Source: GCA-2717185 sp964386465 (GTDB lineage Bacteria > Pseudomonadota > Alphaproteobacteria > UBA8366 > GCA-2717185). Taken from it: DNA of 7,438 nt. Numbering within the stretch: position 1 is the first letter of the stretch; each line of letters begins with the position of its first letter. Of this stretch, positions 7,150 to 7,438 are shown piece by piece. The notes beneath the pieces are model-generated. The model saw only the letters and a list, made by a program, of their open reading frames with translations, did not search any database and was not told the origin of the DNA. A program made the translations under genes and the position numbers. Location: assembly GCA_964386465.1 (NCBI GenBank), contig CAYLTU010000282.1:1-7438 (forward strand). The letters are read 5' to 3'.

Positions 7150-7167
7150 CGACCGTGCGCATGGTCG
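7150..7167. repeat. 18-bp near-perfect palindrome upstream of cheY
   Basis: CGACCGTGCGCATGGTCG pairs in eight of nine positions around its centre; the one exception is a G/T pair. It lies 31-48 bases upstream of the cheY ATG, a place for a repressor site or a leader hairpin. A related inverted repeat with the same CGACCG...ATGGTCG arms occurs at 7270-7287. Confidence 0.6.
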
Positions 7168-7235
7168 AAACCGCGAACCCGATCGCGTTCCCACTACGCG
7201 ACGCGTGATCACCGAAAAACGTTACCGCTAAGCTC

Positions 7236-7251
7236 TAAAATAAACATTAAC
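7236..7251 (+). promoter_or_regulatory. CtrA-like binding site (TAAA-N7-TTAAC)
   Basis: TAAA (7236-7239), seven bases, then TTAAC (7247-7251). This is one mismatch from the TTAA-N7-TTAAC motif of the alphaproteobacterial cell-cycle and motility regulator CtrA. It lies about 117 bases upstream of cheY and 124 upstream of the xseB-like start. The match is visible; the regulator assignment is inference, and such AT-rich motifs also occur by chance. Confidence 0.35.
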
Positions 7252-7269
7252 GGCCTAAATCAAGGACTC

Positions 7270-7287
7270 CCGACCGGCAATGGTCGG
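7270..7287. repeat. Inverted repeat CCGACC-N6-GGTCGG
   Basis: Two perfect 6-bp arms around a 6-base spacer. It shares arms and flanking spacer bases with the palindrome at 7150-7167. No T-run follows on either strand, so a terminator is unlikely. It may be a second site for the same DNA-binding protein, between the CtrA-like site and the xseB-like gene. Confidence 0.5.
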
Positions 7288-7320
7288 TGCGCGGGACCGT
7301 AACCGGTGCCAGACATAGGC

Positions 7321-7349
7321 TTGGACACTCCCCGGCCGCACGATTAAAC
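7321..7349 (+). promoter_or_regulatory. Weak candidate promoter of the xseB-like gene
   Basis: TTGGAC (7321-7326) and TTAAAC (7344-7349) are 17 bases apart, with about 25 bases to the proposed TTG start. Both hexamers match the sigma70 consensus poorly; spacing and position are the main support. Confidence 0.25.
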
Positions 7350-7360
7350 TCAACGGCCTT

Positions 7361-7365
7361 AGGAG
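7361..7365 (+). promoter_or_regulatory. Ribosome binding site favouring a TTG start
   Basis: AGGAG lies nine bases before TTG at 7375 but 21 bases before the in-frame ATG at 7387. It therefore supports the TTG as the start. Confidence 0.6.
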
Positions 7366-7374
7366 AACGCAATT

Positions 7375-7438
7375 TTGGGTACTGGCATGAGCGGCGCGAC
7401 GAAGGATATCGAAACATTGGGTTTCGAGGACGCGTTAA
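7375..7438 (+). CDS. xseB: Exodeoxyribonuclease VII small subunit, N-terminal fragment (runs off window)
   Basis: Only about 21 codons are present. From the internal ATG at 7387 the protein reads MSGATKDIETLGFEDAL, which resembles the start of alphaproteobacterial XseB proteins (an I-x-x-L-x-FE-x-AL pattern before the helical core). XseB is the small subunit of exonuclease VII, which with XseA degrades single-stranded DNA in the cytoplasm. The in-frame TTG at 7375 is preferred because a strong AGGAG sits at the right distance; it would add four residues (MGTG). The call rests on a short match plus recalled context (HDAC-type gene near xseB, often followed by isoprenoid genes ispA and dxs), so it is probable rather than certain. 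No stop is reached before the window end. Confidence 0.68.
   Translation, partial: MGTGMSGATKDIETLGFEDAL

Noticed and set aside
7008..7208. Small plus-strand open frame of 66 codons running from cheY into the intergenic region
   Set aside because: It is largely antisense to cheY, has no ribosome binding site that I can see, and has an Arg/Pro-rich random look.
7270..7287. Rho-independent terminator
   Set aside because: The stem has no T-run on either strand and no gene ends next to it.

Overview
The window looks like a chromosomal stretch of a high-GC alphaproteobacterium. This is inferred from protein style: the stand-alone CheY ends in the CTTEND...EYIMKPFDRDIV pattern I associate with alphaproteobacterial CheY, an xseB-like start lies on the far side of a histone-deacetylase-type gene, and a CtrA-like TTAA motif is present. 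I cannot name a genus. No rRNA, tRNA, CRISPR array, insertion sequence or phage gene is visible. All the large genes look intact; only the first and last genes are cut, by the window edges.

Layout. (1) Positions 1-4986, minus strand, hold a compact three-gene operon read right to left: a periplasmic membrane-fusion adaptor (3832-4986), an RND inner-membrane efflux pump (629-3829), and an FAD-dependent amine or amino-acid oxidoreductase of the D-arginine dehydrogenase (DauA) type (1-632, C-terminus outside the window). Adaptor and pump are 2 nt apart. Pump and flavoenzyme share an ATGA stop/start overlap. No outer-membrane factor is in view. (2) Positions 4987-5273 are an AT-rich divergent intergenic region. 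It has a good sigma70-type promoter for the efflux operon, a roughly 135-nt leader with dyads, and a TATAAT box for the gene to the right. (3) Positions 5274-6209, plus strand, encode a zinc-dependent histone-deacetylase-superfamily enzyme with a complete catalytic set. (4) Positions 6206-7119, minus strand, encode a single-domain CheY receiver followed by an unrecognised coiled-coil protein. The latter meets the deacetylase gene tail to tail with a 4-bp overlap. (5) Positions 7120-7374 are a second divergent intergenic region with a near-perfect 18-bp palindrome, a related inverted repeat and a CtrA-like site. (6) Positions 7375-7438, plus strand, are the first codons of a gene that looks like xseB (exonuclease VII small subunit), probably starting at TTG.

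How the parts may work together. Adaptor and RND protein form two parts of a tripartite efflux pump and would need an outer-membrane partner encoded elsewhere. Translational coupling of the flavoenzyme to the pump suggests a shared substrate class or shared induction, which is inference. The CheY/coiled-coil pair looks like a small signalling operon. The most unusual points are the flavoenzyme fused into an efflux operon with altered predicted substrate-binding residues, the orphan coiled-coil partner of CheY, and the repeated palindrome between cheY and the xseB-like gene. I saw no clear evidence of a wholly new defence or mobile system.
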